Source of the DNA: Agapanthus africanus
Taxonomy: Eukaryota > Streptophyta > Magnoliopsida > Asparagales > Amaryllidaceae
Length of the DNA: 64,000 nt
Reading direction: 5' to 3'
Assembly: GCA_030015575.1 (NCBI GenBank)
Contig: CM057338.1
Coordinates: 131,093,546-131,157,545, forward strand
Made by a program: the position numbers and the translations under genes
Shown: one piece after another, positions 20,509 to 31,803 of the stretch
How positions within the stretch are numbered: the stretch's first letter is position 1
How the letters are laid out: each line of letters starts with the position of its first letter
The notes under the pieces: model-generated
Database searches by the model: none
Told to the model about the DNA's origin: nothing
Seen by the model: the letters and a program-made list of their open reading frames with translations, nothing else

Positions 20509-23384
20509 TGCCACGCCCCGCTTCCCAGTATACAGAGAAGTAGACGTGACGGACCGTGACGTATTTACTCAGAAGTAAACACGCTAAGTGTAAATAAGCA
20601 ATATATAAATAAAAGCACAAGAATGACAGGAGATGTAATATAAACATCAACTTTTATTAACATTCAACTTTACATTATAACTGCTTTTGAAAAGGAAAAT
20701 ACAATGATGAAATCAATGCCTAAATAGTGGTATATGAAATGGAAATAAGAACAAGTAATCTAGAAGTCTATCTGGGCCTCGATCTGCTCCAAGTACTCCT
20801 GGCTGGGCTCGATCTCCTGAGAGTCGGGTTCTCCTGACGAACATTCCAAAGAAAGAAACAGGAATATCGTCAGTGAACTAGCGCTCGGTAAGTCCCGAAA
20901 GAATGAATAGAATAGGACAAGTAAAGAGAATAGAACTGGTAATTATACAGATTTATGTTTTTTATACTAACGTAGTTGTTTGTAGCTTGGTACAGAATGT
21001 ATCAGTGTATACGAGAGGAGTCCAACTATCCCGTGGACTATGGGAAACGGAAAGTACAAGGCCCCGTCAAAACCCACGGGACAACGGCACGGATGTTCGG
21101 TAGGTGTCTTTTAGTGTCCATCATCATGCCACGTCTAATACATTCCATACCAATCTACCCCGTTATACCCCGTAATGTATATTGTATTGATTTGTAGTTA
21201 TCAGACTTGCCAAGACCATGGATATAAGTTGTTCATGTAAATAGTTTTAGGATGTATCAATTAGTCATGTAGTCTAGTCAAGTCAAGTCATAACCATGAT
21301 TCGGTCAAGTCAAGTTATGTTTGCATGTTGGTATTATTCTGGAATTCAGGTTCAGGTTCAAGTATACATGTTATAGTTTGGATTCATGTTAAATTTGATT
21401 CACGTTTGGATTGGATTCATATTTGGATTGGATTCTGGTTGGATTCAGATTGAGTTAGACTCAGAGTGATTTAGAATCAGACTTGAGTCAGACACTTTAA
21501 ACAGATTTGGATCCTGAATTAGGTTTGGGTGTTATCGGTAACTGCTGCACATGGACGGCAGGATTTATGTATTTTTCCAAGACAATTACCATTGATAACA
21601 CCATTAAGTTTTTCTACCTTAAATAGGCAAACACTCACTTTCTCCGGCTCTCTGAGGCTCAAGAGAATTGATCCCGCTTAACCCTATATTTACTAAAGTC
21701 GTTAAATGTAATTTTATATAACTCGAGGAGGTTTTATGAAAAATATTTTATATACTTTCTAAATAAATCTTGAGTATTTATTTATCGTAATTAGGGTTTC
21801 ATGGATGTAACTTTTCATATTTGAGGTATTTTAGTAAATATTAATTTAGCTTGACTAGTTCATGGTATTTAAGTGTAAAGCTTGTTTTTTGGATAACTTG
21901 AGGGTATTTTGGTGAAACATGTCATTCTTTTATCTTTTTAGAAAACATAGAATTTTATTATATCTTGAAAATATGTGGTTTGATAATATTTATATATTTA
22001 TAAAAAATTAATTTTATTATTAAATAGAAAATGTCGTTTTTCTTAAAAATCGTATTAAAATCTTTCGAGATCGAATGCTCCGTGAAAAGGTCTGCATCTC
22101 GCTCTACTAACCCAAGGATGTGTAATAATCCGCACCATCCAATAGCGGGTCCCCTAAAAAGGGTTGTAGATGGATAATCGCAAAGAATTTTGAAATACAA
22201 TTCAAAGAAAACCGGATTTTTATAGTTCATGGTATTTTGATGAAATGTTGTAATCGCCACAAAAATAGGTTTCTAAGAGTATCGTGCTATGTCAATATGT
22301 GTGTATGTGAGTGGAAGGTCATTACCCCGTGAAGTTTTCTAGAGGGAATAGTTATCAAAAGAACAAAAAGATGAATATATGAAGTTCATGGTATTTTCAT
22401 GTAGAAACTAGGTTAAAGTTATATAACATGACGTTTCAAGGTGAAAATTATTTTTAATTATTAGTTTTCATGATTAATAAGTATGGTGTAGGAATATACA
22501 TGAAGAAAATTTAAGAAAAGTGGAATTTATAAGGTTTTTAAAGAAGATGTGGGTGTTAACTCCACTTCCGATATGTTTTATAAAAAGAGACTTTTTATAT
22601 AGAAAGGGAAGAAGGGGGTGGGACTTACTAGTTAGAAAGAGTGAGGAGAGGTATAAGAAAAGGTGGTAGCCTTTGTGGCGTCGGGGGGTCGCCGGAACTT
22701 GCATAGATTCTCGCCGGAAGTTGACTTTGGGCTAACTCCACTTCTACTCCACTTGTACTTAGAAAAAATTTGATAATTTTGGCTAAGGATTTCAGAATGA
22801 GGAGGGGCTAGGGTATGGGGTTGTATTTATAGTGTGGAATTAGGGTTTTGGAATTGAAAGAATGAATTAAAATGCATTTAAAATTGGATTAATTGGGAAA
22901 TTGAATTCTCTGTTAAATTGCAGAGAAAACAAACAGTGTAGGGATAATGGGGGTAGGCCAAAGATTTTGTGTGCAAAACATGAGGACCTTTCCCTACGGA
23001 CTTACCGTTGCCGTCGGCCGTATGCCCGATCTCACCGGTCCAAATGTGGAGTTGGGCCGTTGGATTTGTGCCACATGTCCTCTTTAGTACATACAACATT
23101 TTACACATGTTTGTTTTTCTTGACTATTCATTTTTACGTGTATTGCATGTGTAAACTTTTGGGCTTCCAAAAAGTTTAAAAGAAAAATCAGAAAAAATAA
23201 TATGTGGCTGATGGGATTCGAACACAGGGGCTACGTCACAGCAGTGCAAGGCTTTACCAATAAGCTACAAGTTGTTTCTTGCTGTTCGTAAACAAAAATA
23301 ACTTTTAAATTGTACTCAGGCTTGCAAACTCCATTCTGTACATTAACTTAAAAAATTTCGTACAGTAAAATCAGAATCGTTACA
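20509..23384 (-). mobile_element. Solo LTR-B (minus strand), 2,876 bp
   Basis: In LTR orientation it starts TGTAACGATTCTGATTT and ends CGGGGCGTGGCA. AAAAT occurs on both sides (20504-20508 and 23385-23389). It aligns in reverse with 25815-28696. A TATA-like CTATAAATACAACC lies on the minus strand near 22824-22837. A tRNA-like segment lies at 23202-23270. The ends resemble Tekay-type LTRs. Short open frames within it are not conserved between copies. Confidence 0.92.
23202..23270 (-). other. tRNA-like segment with A and B box motifs inside the solo LTR-B
   Basis: On the minus strand it reads TTGTAGCTTATTGGTAAAGC (A-box-like) and, about 40 bp on, GTGTTCGAATCCCATCAG (B-box-like). The T-arm and acceptor stem do not pair well, so it is not a functional tRNA. 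Equivalent segments exist in the two forward LTR-B copies. Confidence 0.55.
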
Positions 23385-23389
23385 AAAAT

Positions 23390-23559
23390 TGATTTTAATG
23401 GTGAAATTAAAGGTCTGAGAGTTTCTGAATTAAATTATAAGTTTTGGGGTATGAAAATGAAAAGGTGGGGGTGCAAGGGACGCATATGCACGAGACGGAC
23501 CCAAATGGACATAGAGGAGACGTCGAACTCGGCCAAATCTTGGCATGTGTGTGGGCTGG
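23390..23559 (-). mobile_element. Outer LTR-B, third segment
   Basis: This is host sequence between the solo LTR-B (its AAAAT duplication ends at 23389) and the forward LTR-B that starts at 23560. It loosely resembles 22860-23010 of the solo copy. It forms the 175-bp spacer between two oppositely oriented LTR-B copies. Confidence 0.55.
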
Positions 23560-25309
23560 TGTAATGACTCTAATTTCACTGTACGAAAATTTTCAAATTA
23601 ATGTACAGAATAGAGTTTCAAACCTGAGCACAAGTTATAAATTAAAATTGTTTAAGAACAGCAAGAAATAACGTGTAGCTCATTAGTAAAGCCTTGCATA
23701 GCTGTGACGTAGGCTCTGTGTTCGAATCCCATCAACCACATATTATTTTTGATTTTTCTTTTAACCTTTTTGGAAGCCCAAAAGTTTACATGTGCAATAC
23801 ACGTAAAATGAAAAGTGATAAAATCAAACATGTGCTGAATGTTATATGAACTGACCTAGACACGTGGCACAAATCCAGAGCCCAAACCCCACCTTACGAC
23901 CGGCGAGATCGGCCTTATAGCCAGCGCCGCCCCCTATGGGTAAAACTCTCATTCTCTGCACACTGAAACTCTTGGTCTACCCCACCATCCCCATGCTGTT
24001 TGAATTTTCTGCAATTATCCAGAGAGTGTTAATTCACTCATAAATCCTATTTTTAATACATTTTTAATTCTCTCTTCATTCTCAAAACCCTAATTCTTTC
24101 CTATAAATACAACATCATACCTTAGTCCTCCTCATTCTGAAATCTACTGTTAAAATTCTCAAAAATTTCCAAGCCAAAGAAGAGTTTAAGTGGAGTTAGC
24201 ACTAGATCAAGTTCCGACGAGGATTCGAGACATTACCTGCAACTCCGCGACACCACGACGACCTCAATACCTTCCTCCTTATATTCTTAACCCACACAAC
24301 TAGTAAGTCCCACCTCTCTTCTCCTTTTCTTACCTTAAAATGATCTCTTTTCAAATCACGTCGGTAAGTGAAGTTATACCGACTCTTAATTCTATTCTCT
24401 TTTAAATTTCAATTTTCCCTTAAGAACCACTTAACCATATCATTACATCTTACTTTTTAAATATTAACTAATTTTTAGAAACAAGTTTCATTTTAAAATT
24501 CCATGTAAAACAACTTTTATTAAGCTTTTACGCTTAAATACCATGAAGTTACATATGACATCGTTTAATCATTCTTGCTTATATTACCTTTAGGAAATCT
24601 CACGAGGTAATGACCTACCTCTCATAAATACGCATCTTGACATAGCACGATCCCTTTGAATAACAATTTTGAGGCAAATACGACTTTTACATCAAAATAG
24701 CATAAACTATTATTAAAAACCCATTCTTTAAATTGTGTTATTTACATTCCTTGCGATTATGCTTCTGCAACCCATTTTGAGGAACCCGATCGGGATGGTA
24801 CGGGTTATCGCACATCCTCGGGAATAGTAGAGCAAGATGCAGACCTCCTCACAGAGCATACGATCTCGATGGAATTTTTAATGCAATTTTTAAGAAAAAC
24901 GTGATTTTCTATTCAATAAATAAATTTTATTTTTAATAATTATCTATAAATATTATCAAACCATCTATTTTAAATATATAATAAATTCCATGTTTTTCTA
25001 AACAAAAGAAAATAATTTCAAGTTTCATGAAAATACCATCAAGAATCCATACAAGTCAACTTTACACTAAAATACCATGAATTATTCAAGCTAGGTCTAT
25101 ATATTCACTAGAATACTCATCTTTTAAAAGTTACATCCATGAAAACCCTAAATACGATAAATAAATACTTGAGCTTTATATTGAAAGTATACTAAAACTA
25201 TTTTTCATAAAACCCCCTCAAGTTATATTAATTTATATTAAGGACCCAAGTAAATATAGGTTTAAGCGGAACCAGTTCTCTTGAGCCTCAGAGAGCCGAA
25301 GAAAGTGGG
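23560..25309 (+). mobile_element. Forward LTR-B, broken by element 3
   Basis: It starts TGTAATGACTCTAATTTC and keeps the tRNA-like segment and the TATA box (CCTATAAATAC, 24100-24110). The GGAACCCGATCGGGATGGT block is at 24780. Its last bases, GAGAGCCGAAGAAAGTGGG, match 27568-27586 of the forward solo LTR-B. At 25310 the TGTTCTCC end of element 3 begins. The rest of this LTR should lie beyond element 3, outside the window. Its start abuts the outer LTR-B in inverted orientation. Confidence 0.85.
23673..23740 (+). other. tRNA-like segment with A and B box motifs inside the forward LTR-B
   Basis: GTGTAGCTCATTAGTAAAGC resembles an A box and TGTTCGAATCCC a near-perfect B box, about 40 bp apart, as in tRNA genes and tRNA-derived SINEs. 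It lies about 115 bp from the LTR start, as in the other LTR-B copies. The stems are degenerate. Confidence 0.55.
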
Positions 25310-25814
25310 TGTTCTCCCCCGAAAACCGGAAAGACAAACGTCTTGCCTGAATTTAGGGGCAGATACTATTTGGTTTTATCCGGCCACCTCTCCGAATATG
25401 GCAAGTTGATTTATGGCACCGTGTATCGGAGGTTTGGACGGATGCGGCCGTTGTAGCAGACTTCATCAGATTCCCCATCATGTACGAGGGATTTTTGATT
25501 GTGGGGACGCTCTTCCCTGCAGGCTCAAGCCCCTGCAGTTAATTACGCTACCGCATCGCGGTAACCACTTTCTCCTTCTCCAGATGGTCACTTCGTGTCG
25601 TGTGTGTTTGTTTTGTTTTTGGTTGCCCATGGATTGTATACGGAGACTAATTTGTGTTGTCGCCTGTAGGGCGTGGATTAGTCCAAATCTGTATTTTCTT
25701 AGATTTGGATTTGGGTTGAGTTTGAGGATCATTAATCTCATTGAGATTAAGATCAACTTAAACATTTGTTAAGGATACGTTAGTCTAATTTTAGACTAAG
25801 ATCTACTCAATGGG

Positions 25815-28696
25815 TGTAACAACCCTGAACTTTCTGTACAACTTTCTGCACATTTTTTCAAAATTTCAGAAAGGGGTATTTTTGCCTGAGCACAAGTTAT
25901 AAGTTTGTTTTGCTTTTTAATAGCAAGAAGAAGCTTGTAGCTCATTGGTAAGACCTTGCACTGCTGAACCAAGCCACCAGAGTTCAAATCCCATACCCCA
26001 CATTCTTTTTAATATTGTTTTATTTTGAATTTTTAGAATACCAAGAGTCTACACGTACTAAATCCGTAAAACCCCACTACACATGATAAACTAACAGAAC
26101 CAGGGGGTTAATGAACCGACAAGGGGGATTCCGGCCGCCTGACTCGGCCGGCGGATCGGACGACCCGGGCCGCCGCCGCCGGCCAGATTCGGCCGGACCG
26201 CCGAGTCCCCAATATGGAAAAGTTGGCTTTTCACATTCCCTGCACATCTATATACTTTATTTCTTCGGACTAGTAACAGAGACACTTTAAAACACCAATT
26301 ACTCCACTTTTAATACATTTTATCATATTTTTTCATTTCAACCTTTCACCTACCCTAACCCTAGACTTACCCTATAAATACAACCCCTATACATACACCC
26401 CTCACTCCAAAATTCTGAACAAAACTCTCAAGAAAATTCCTAGAAATTTTAGTGTACTTTTGGAGTTAGCAAAAGGGGAGAAACTCCGACGATCTTCCGA
26501 CAACGTTTCAAGGAGCAACCGGCGACGAAACGATGCACCGGCGATTCCTCTCTAACCCTCTATCTCCTCTCCTTCTTTTTAGCGAGTAAGTCCCACCTCC
26601 CTCTTCTATTCTCTAGTCTTAAAACATCTTTTAATAAAACCCGACGGAATCGGAGTTAATCCGATGTCCGATTCGGTTCTTCCTAAAAATCTCACCTTTT
26701 CTAAAATACAATCATACTAAACATTACATGTTGACTATTAAACAATAACAAGTCATATTGAACAAGTTCCGTATCAAAAGGATTTCTATTTCAATTGTTT
26801 TCGTACTTTTTCACTAAAATACCATGTAGTTTGATTTCGACATTCAAAACATCAAAATCTTGCTATACCTTTAAGTAGATCACGAGGTATGACCTACCTT
26901 CTCACACACTCATATGCAACATAGCACAATACTTTTCAGGAATATAGAATACGGGAAAACGAAAATCTACATATAAATACCTCTAACTATTAAAACCGTT
27001 TCTATAAGAATTCGTATTTTTTATAAATCCTTGCAAAGCGCCACTATAACCCACTTTGGGGAACCCGACTAGGATGGTGAAGATTATCGCACATCTCTGG
27101 GCTTAGTAGTGCGAGATTCAGACCTCCGCAAGGAGCATTCGGTCTCGAAAATTTAAAATACGAATATCTTAAAGAAATGAGATTTTTAGAAATATAATAA
27201 ATATTAAAATTATTTTTATAAATATATATATGTGTGTATCATCAAAATATCTATTTTTATATATTATAAATATTCCAACCTTTCAAAATCACAAGAATCA
27301 CTTTACATGAAAATATCATGCAATTTCATACAAGTTCAATATTACAGATAAATACCATGCATCATGAAATTAGGTTATTTTCACTAGAAATATCACAACT
27401 ATAAAATATACATATATGAAAACTCTAAAGACAATAATTAAATACTTGGGGTGTATTTTGAAAATTATACAAAATTATTTTTACATAAAACCCCCTCAAG
27501 TTCTATAAATTACCCTAAGGACCCTAGTAAATATGGGTTTAAGCAGGTTCAATCTCTTGAGTCTCAGGGAGCCGGAGAAGTGGGTGCTTGCCTATTTAAG
27601 GTAGACAACTTAACAACGGTGTTATCAATACGGTAATCGTTTTTGAAAAAGACACAAATTCTGTCACCCATGTGCAGCGGTTACCGATAACATCAAAACA
27701 ATCAAGACTTCAATTTCTTTTCTAATTGTTCTGACTCAGACTGGGTCTCTTCTTAATAATCTGACTTGAATATGATTCCAAGTACAATCTATAATATTAC
27801 AATTCAACATGAATCCATGAATCTATATATTCAATCTATTCAATCTGTATTGACCGAACCGAACCATGGATATACTTCCATTTACATGAATCTTCAGTTA
27901 CATCCATGATTCTCCAGTACATCCATTTTACTGATATCATAGTTTCGGAAAGTCATCCAAATGTATAATCTATATTACAATTCAATTACAAGTTGAAATA
28001 CAATACAAACAATACAATTAAGACATCGCGGGGTTTAAGGGGTAGATTGGTACAGAAGGTGTTAAAAGTGGCACGAGACTGCAAGATTAAGACACCTAAC
28101 CTGAATATAATTGTCGTTGTTCCGAGTTGTATAACGGAGCCTTGTACATTTCGTTTACCCTAGTCTCTAGCATATAGAGACCCCTCTCATATACACTGGC
28201 ATCCTTCTGTACCAAGGTACAAACAACAGCGTTAACCATATAATACAACTTTACAAGCTACCTTCTCTTTCTGTCTAATCTATTTCTCCCTTATCTTTGG
28301 GACTTACCGAGCGATTGTTCGCTGACGACATTCCTTCTCTTTCTTCTTTGGAATGTTGTCAGGTGATCTGGACACTTAGGAGATCGAGCCTACTAGTGAG
28401 GACTTGGACCAACTTTCTTACGACCCAGAGCTCTAGCTTCATTGTACACACTTTTATTTTAGTACTTTTCATTTCTGTTATGCCACTGTTTAGGCATTGC
28501 TTTCATTCAGTTGTATTTACTTTTCCATGTATTGTAAAAAGAATGTTATAAATAAAGTTGTTGTTCAATTATACCTTTTGTCTCCTGTGTACATTTCTTT
28601 TATATTGCTTAGTTACGCTTAGCGTATTTACTTCAGAGTAAATACGTAGCGGCCAGTCGTGCCCTCTGCCCATACACCAGGAAGCGGGGCGTGACA
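25815..28696 (+). mobile_element. Solo LTR-B (plus strand), 2,882 bp
   Basis: It starts TGTAACAACCCTGAAC and ends GGAAGCGGGGCGTGACA. The flanks are ATGGG (25810-25814) and ACGGG (28697-28701), a five-base duplication with one mismatch. The interrupted host can be read across the site by comparison with 16960-17000 of the solo LTR-C. The TATA box CCTATAAATA is at 26371-26380. A very GC-rich stretch full of GGCCGG words lies at 26125-26215. No gene is visible. Confidence 0.92.
25935..26003 (+). other. tRNA-like segment with A and B box motifs inside the forward solo LTR-B
   Basis: TTGTAGCTCATTGGTAAGAC (A-box-like) is followed about 40 bp later by GAGTTCAAATCCCATACC (B-box-like). The segment is in the same place and orientation relative to the LTR as in the other two copies. 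Stem pairing is poor, so it is a relic or a promoter-like element rather than a tRNA gene. Confidence 0.55.
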
Positions 28697-28749
28697 ACGG
28701 GAGTTCGGAATCATTTAGATCCGATGACAGGGCGTTTGGGCTCTATCGT

Positions 28750-29065
28750 TTTAGTTTAAGGACGTTGTGGTCCATAATTTTAAGGACATCATAGTCCATG
28801 GAGTTTAAAGACATCATAGTCTGTGTTTAAAGACATCATAGTCTAGTTTAAAGACATCATAGTCTATAAAATTTAAGGACATCATAGTCCATGAGTTTAA
28901 GGACCTCATAGTCCAGTTTAAAGACATCATAGTCTAGTTTAAAGACCTCATGGTCTGTAAAGTTTAAGGACACAATAGTCCATGAGTTTAAGGACCTCAT
29001 GGTCTATAGAGTTTAGTTTAGGGATGTTGCGGTCCATAAGTTTAAGGACATCATAGTCCATGGAG
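28750..29065 (-). repeat. Array of about ten short units containing GACATCATAGTCC
   Basis: Units of 20-30 bp, mostly TTTAAGGACATCATAGTCCA with variants, run through this stretch. Each core (GGACNNNNTAGTCC) is nearly palindromic. The inverted counterpart at 16770-16905 in the solo LTR-C has fewer units. Confidence 0.85.
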
Positions 29066-29439
29066 TGTCTGGTTGTCGGGACCCGTCACATCTCTGAAGA
29101 CGTTGAAGAATTACAACGATACATATCAAAGGTGTGAAGAGATGTACCTTTGAACCGATATTGGTAGAGAGATCTATAGTCAGGTTTGGGACTAAGACCA
29201 ATTAAAAATATTGGGAGCACATGGGCTCAATTAATCTGAATTGGGGGATTTATGGCCTACTTAGGCTCGGCCCACTCAGTTAAAATGCTAAACATTTGTT
29301 TGGGCTCAACCCTTTTTTATTTAACAATGTTGAGCATTGGTTTGGGTTCTGACAACTTTTTTCGTCTTTTATTGAGTGTTGAGTACTCATTATGGCTCTG
29401 GGGCTTTATTTATAGAACAATTTATGTTCTCTCAGCGCA

Positions 29440-29815
29440 CACGTGAGGAGGAGCACGTGATGCGCTTGGCGCTAAGCGCCAGCCTTAGAGCGCTAATGCG
29501 CTTCCTATGAGATAGCGCACACGTGAGGAGCACGTGGCGCGCTTGGAGCTGAGCACCAGCCAATGAGTGCAGAGCGCTCTTTATAAATAGAGTCTACGTG
29601 AGGAGCATGTAGTGCGCTTGGCGCTGAGCGCCAACCTTGGAGCGCTGGGCGCTTCTTTTAAAATAGCGCTTGGAGCGCTGGGCGCTGAGCGCCAGACTTG
29701 GAGCGCTAAGGCGCTTCTTTAAATTGGAGCGCTAAGGCTCCGCGGCGCTGTGCGCCAAACATGGAGAGCTGAGGCACTTCTTTTTAATTGGAGCGCTAAG
29801 GCTCTTTTTAGACAG
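29440..29815 (-). repeat. GAGCGCTNNGCGCTT repeats in the LTR of element 3
   Basis: GCGCTGAGCGCCAG, GGAGCGCTAAGGCGCTTC and similar self-complementary words recur every 30-60 bp. Two CACGTGAGGAGCACGTG inverted repeats lie at about 29438-29460 and 29519-29540. LTR-A of element 2 (35365-35590) has a related GCGCTAGCGC array. Confidence 0.8.
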
Positions 29816-30540
29816 GTTTGATCAGTTCTGCACTCTGAGAATTAAACTCTCGTTTATAAGAGACTTTGTCTCGTGGCTTTAAGAACAAGGTTCTTATTTT
29901 TATAGGAGATGTTAAAATCTCTTATGTTTTTTTTTTTTGCGAAAGACTTTGTCTTTATGGATCTGTGATCTGAAGAGAATTAGATGCTATGATCTCTTTT
30001 TGTGAAAGACCTCTGTCTTATGGATCTATGATCTAGAAAAAGAACCAAGTTCTTCTTCTTTTATGAGATGCTTTTATCTCTCTGTTTTATTTACCTTGAA
30101 GAAATTCTTCTTCCGAGGGCTTGCTCTTCTCTTTGAAATTTCTCAAAGTTTGTGGGGGGTTCCTCTGTGCAAGACTTGAAGTCTTGGGTCCTTTATATGG
30201 TAGAGGCTGATCAGTTAAGGCAATCATTTTCTGATTGATTTGGGGATGTTTCCCCACCATTGGATCTTTGATCCTAGGGCTTCTGTTTTACTGAAGACAT
30301 TTTTCTTGTTATTAACAAGATTGGGAAATTATTTTCCCATATTGAGATTACTCTGTATCTTGGTGATTTTTATCACCATTGGATCTTTGATCCAACGGTG
30401 CTCTGATTTACAGAGCACAATCTTTCCTGCTTGGAAAGATTCTGAGGAGTATTTCCTTAACAGAATTTCATTCTGGTAATTTGATGATTTTTAATCATTT
30501 TTGTTGGATCTTTGATCCAAGGGTGGGGAAAATTTAGTTG

Positions 30541-30900
30541 CAGCGCTAGCGCTCTCGTGCTTTGCACGTGAGCGCTACATCAGAGTCTTTGACTCTTGGT
30601 GCTAGCACTCTCGTGCTTTGCACGTGAGCGCTGCATCAGAGCCTTTGACTCTTAGCGCTGGCACACTTAGCGCGAGCGCTTTCGTGCTTTACACGTGAGC
30701 GCTGCATCAGAGCCTTTGACTCTTAGCGCTGGCGCATTTAGCGCGAGCACTCTCGTGCTTTGCACGTGAGCGCTACATCAGAGCCTTTGACTCTTAGCGC
30801 TGGCGCATTTAGCGCGAGCGCTCTCGTGCTTTACACGTGAGCGCTGCGTCAGAGTCTTTTGACTCTTTGCGCTAGCACTCTTAGCGTTAGCGCTTTTATG
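30541..30900 (-). repeat. Five tandem units of about 57-74 bp in U3 of element 3
   Basis: Each unit holds GCGCTCTCGTGCTTTGCACG, TGAGCGCTGCATCAGAG and CTTTGACTCTTAGCGC, at 30541, 30598, 30655, 30729 and 30798 approximately. In the solo LTR-C the same position (14450-14800) is filled with differently worded repeats that also centre on CACGTG. Confidence 0.82.
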
Positions 30901-30962
30901 AAGCGCTACTTCATTTAAAATTTAAAAATTTAAACAGAGCTTTGCTCTGTTTGTGGGAAACA

Positions 30963-30977
30963 AATTCCCCCCCACCG
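30963..30977 (-). other. Polypurine tract of element 3
   Basis: On the minus strand GGTGGGGGGGAATT directly precedes TGTTTCCC, the start of the LTR. A purine tract here and the lack of any TGG-type primer-binding site at the same boundary show that the element runs right to left. Confidence 0.75.
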
Positions 30978-31065
30978 TTGCGCTCACGTGGCTCACAAGT
31001 GAGTGCAGCGATGGCTGCTTTTCCACCATTGGATCAATCTTGGAAGTTGAACAGGCTTCCCCTGC

Positions 31066-31075
31066 CTATAAATAG
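31066..31075 (+). promoter_or_regulatory. Plus-strand TATA box upstream of the PMD gene
   Basis: CTATAAATAG lies about 740 bp before the PMD start codon and about 90 bp inside the polypurine tract, so outside the LTR. It is followed by a CT-rich leader (31100-31140). It would drive transcription opposite to the retrotransposon. The assignment is by sequence only. Confidence 0.5.
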
Positions 31076-31803
31076 GGCCTTTGGCCCTTGAGATGACCTC
31101 TGTTCATCTTCTTGATTTCTTTTTTTTCTGAGAATTTTATTCTCTCTTCAGAGCATAGCTCTTTGTTTTAAGAACTCTTTTTAGAGACAGAACCCTGTCA
31201 AAATTTTTAGGTAAAGATTAAATCTTTATAATCTAGGGTTTCACCCATTAACAGAGCTTTGCTCTTTTCAGATCATAGATCTAAAGAAATTTTTAGGGTT
31301 TTCTCAATAGAGCTTTGCTCTTTTCAAATCATATAAATTTGTTAATCTTTCATGTAGAACTCTTAGAGTTTGTTCATAGATCTTGAAGATCTCGGAATTT
31401 TTAATTCATTAAAAGCTTTGCTTTTAGGGTTTCTGATGGGTTACTCCATCATCTTCACAGAGCATAGCTCTTCAGATTTTTTGGGGGGGAATTTTATTCC
31501 CTTCATCATTAGAGTTGACAGATGTCACTCTGTTGTAGAGCGCTGCTCTCAAGGGAGATTAACTCCTTGGCCCAAAGGGGGGCCCCCATTAAATAAGAAT
31601 CATCTTAGGATTTTCTATTTAATGAATGACTGTCTCATCAATGATGAGACTGACTCATCATTGATGAGCCGCCATCTAGATTTTGTAATTCCCCTTTGGT
31701 CCCCTTCCACTGCATTGTAGTGCGGTACAAATTTAAAGTACCCGTATCAAAACTTGAACTGTAGCATTGATGGCTAATTCTTGTTCTTTTTCGCACAGGT
31801 ACT

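Larger units (their letters stand above)
25310..30962 (-). mobile_element. 3' LTR (LTR-C) of element 3, interrupted by a solo LTR-B
   Basis: The ends match the solo LTR-C: in element orientation it starts TGTTTCCCAC (30962) and ends GGGGGAGAACA (25310). Without the nested solo LTR-B it is about 2.77 kb. The minus-strand TATA-like CCATATAAAGG lies at 30191-30200. A G-rich polypurine tract abuts the high-coordinate end, so this is the 3' LTR of a minus-strand element. GTGGG (25305-25309) is the expected left duplication; the other end is outside the window. Palindromic words and several tandem arrays fill the LTR. Confidence 0.85.

Noticed and set aside
23673-23740. A functional tRNA gene
   Set aside because: A and B boxes are present, but the acceptor and T stems do not pair and no sensible anticodon arm can be drawn. 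It is kept as a tRNA-like element only.
25310-30962. LTR-C of element 3 in plus orientation, with the PMD gene as its sense gene
   Set aside because: No primer-binding site follows 30962, whereas a G-rich polypurine tract lies there on the minus strand. The U5 box agrees with the minus-strand LTR-A copies, and the matching solo LTR has its TATA box in the opposite sense.
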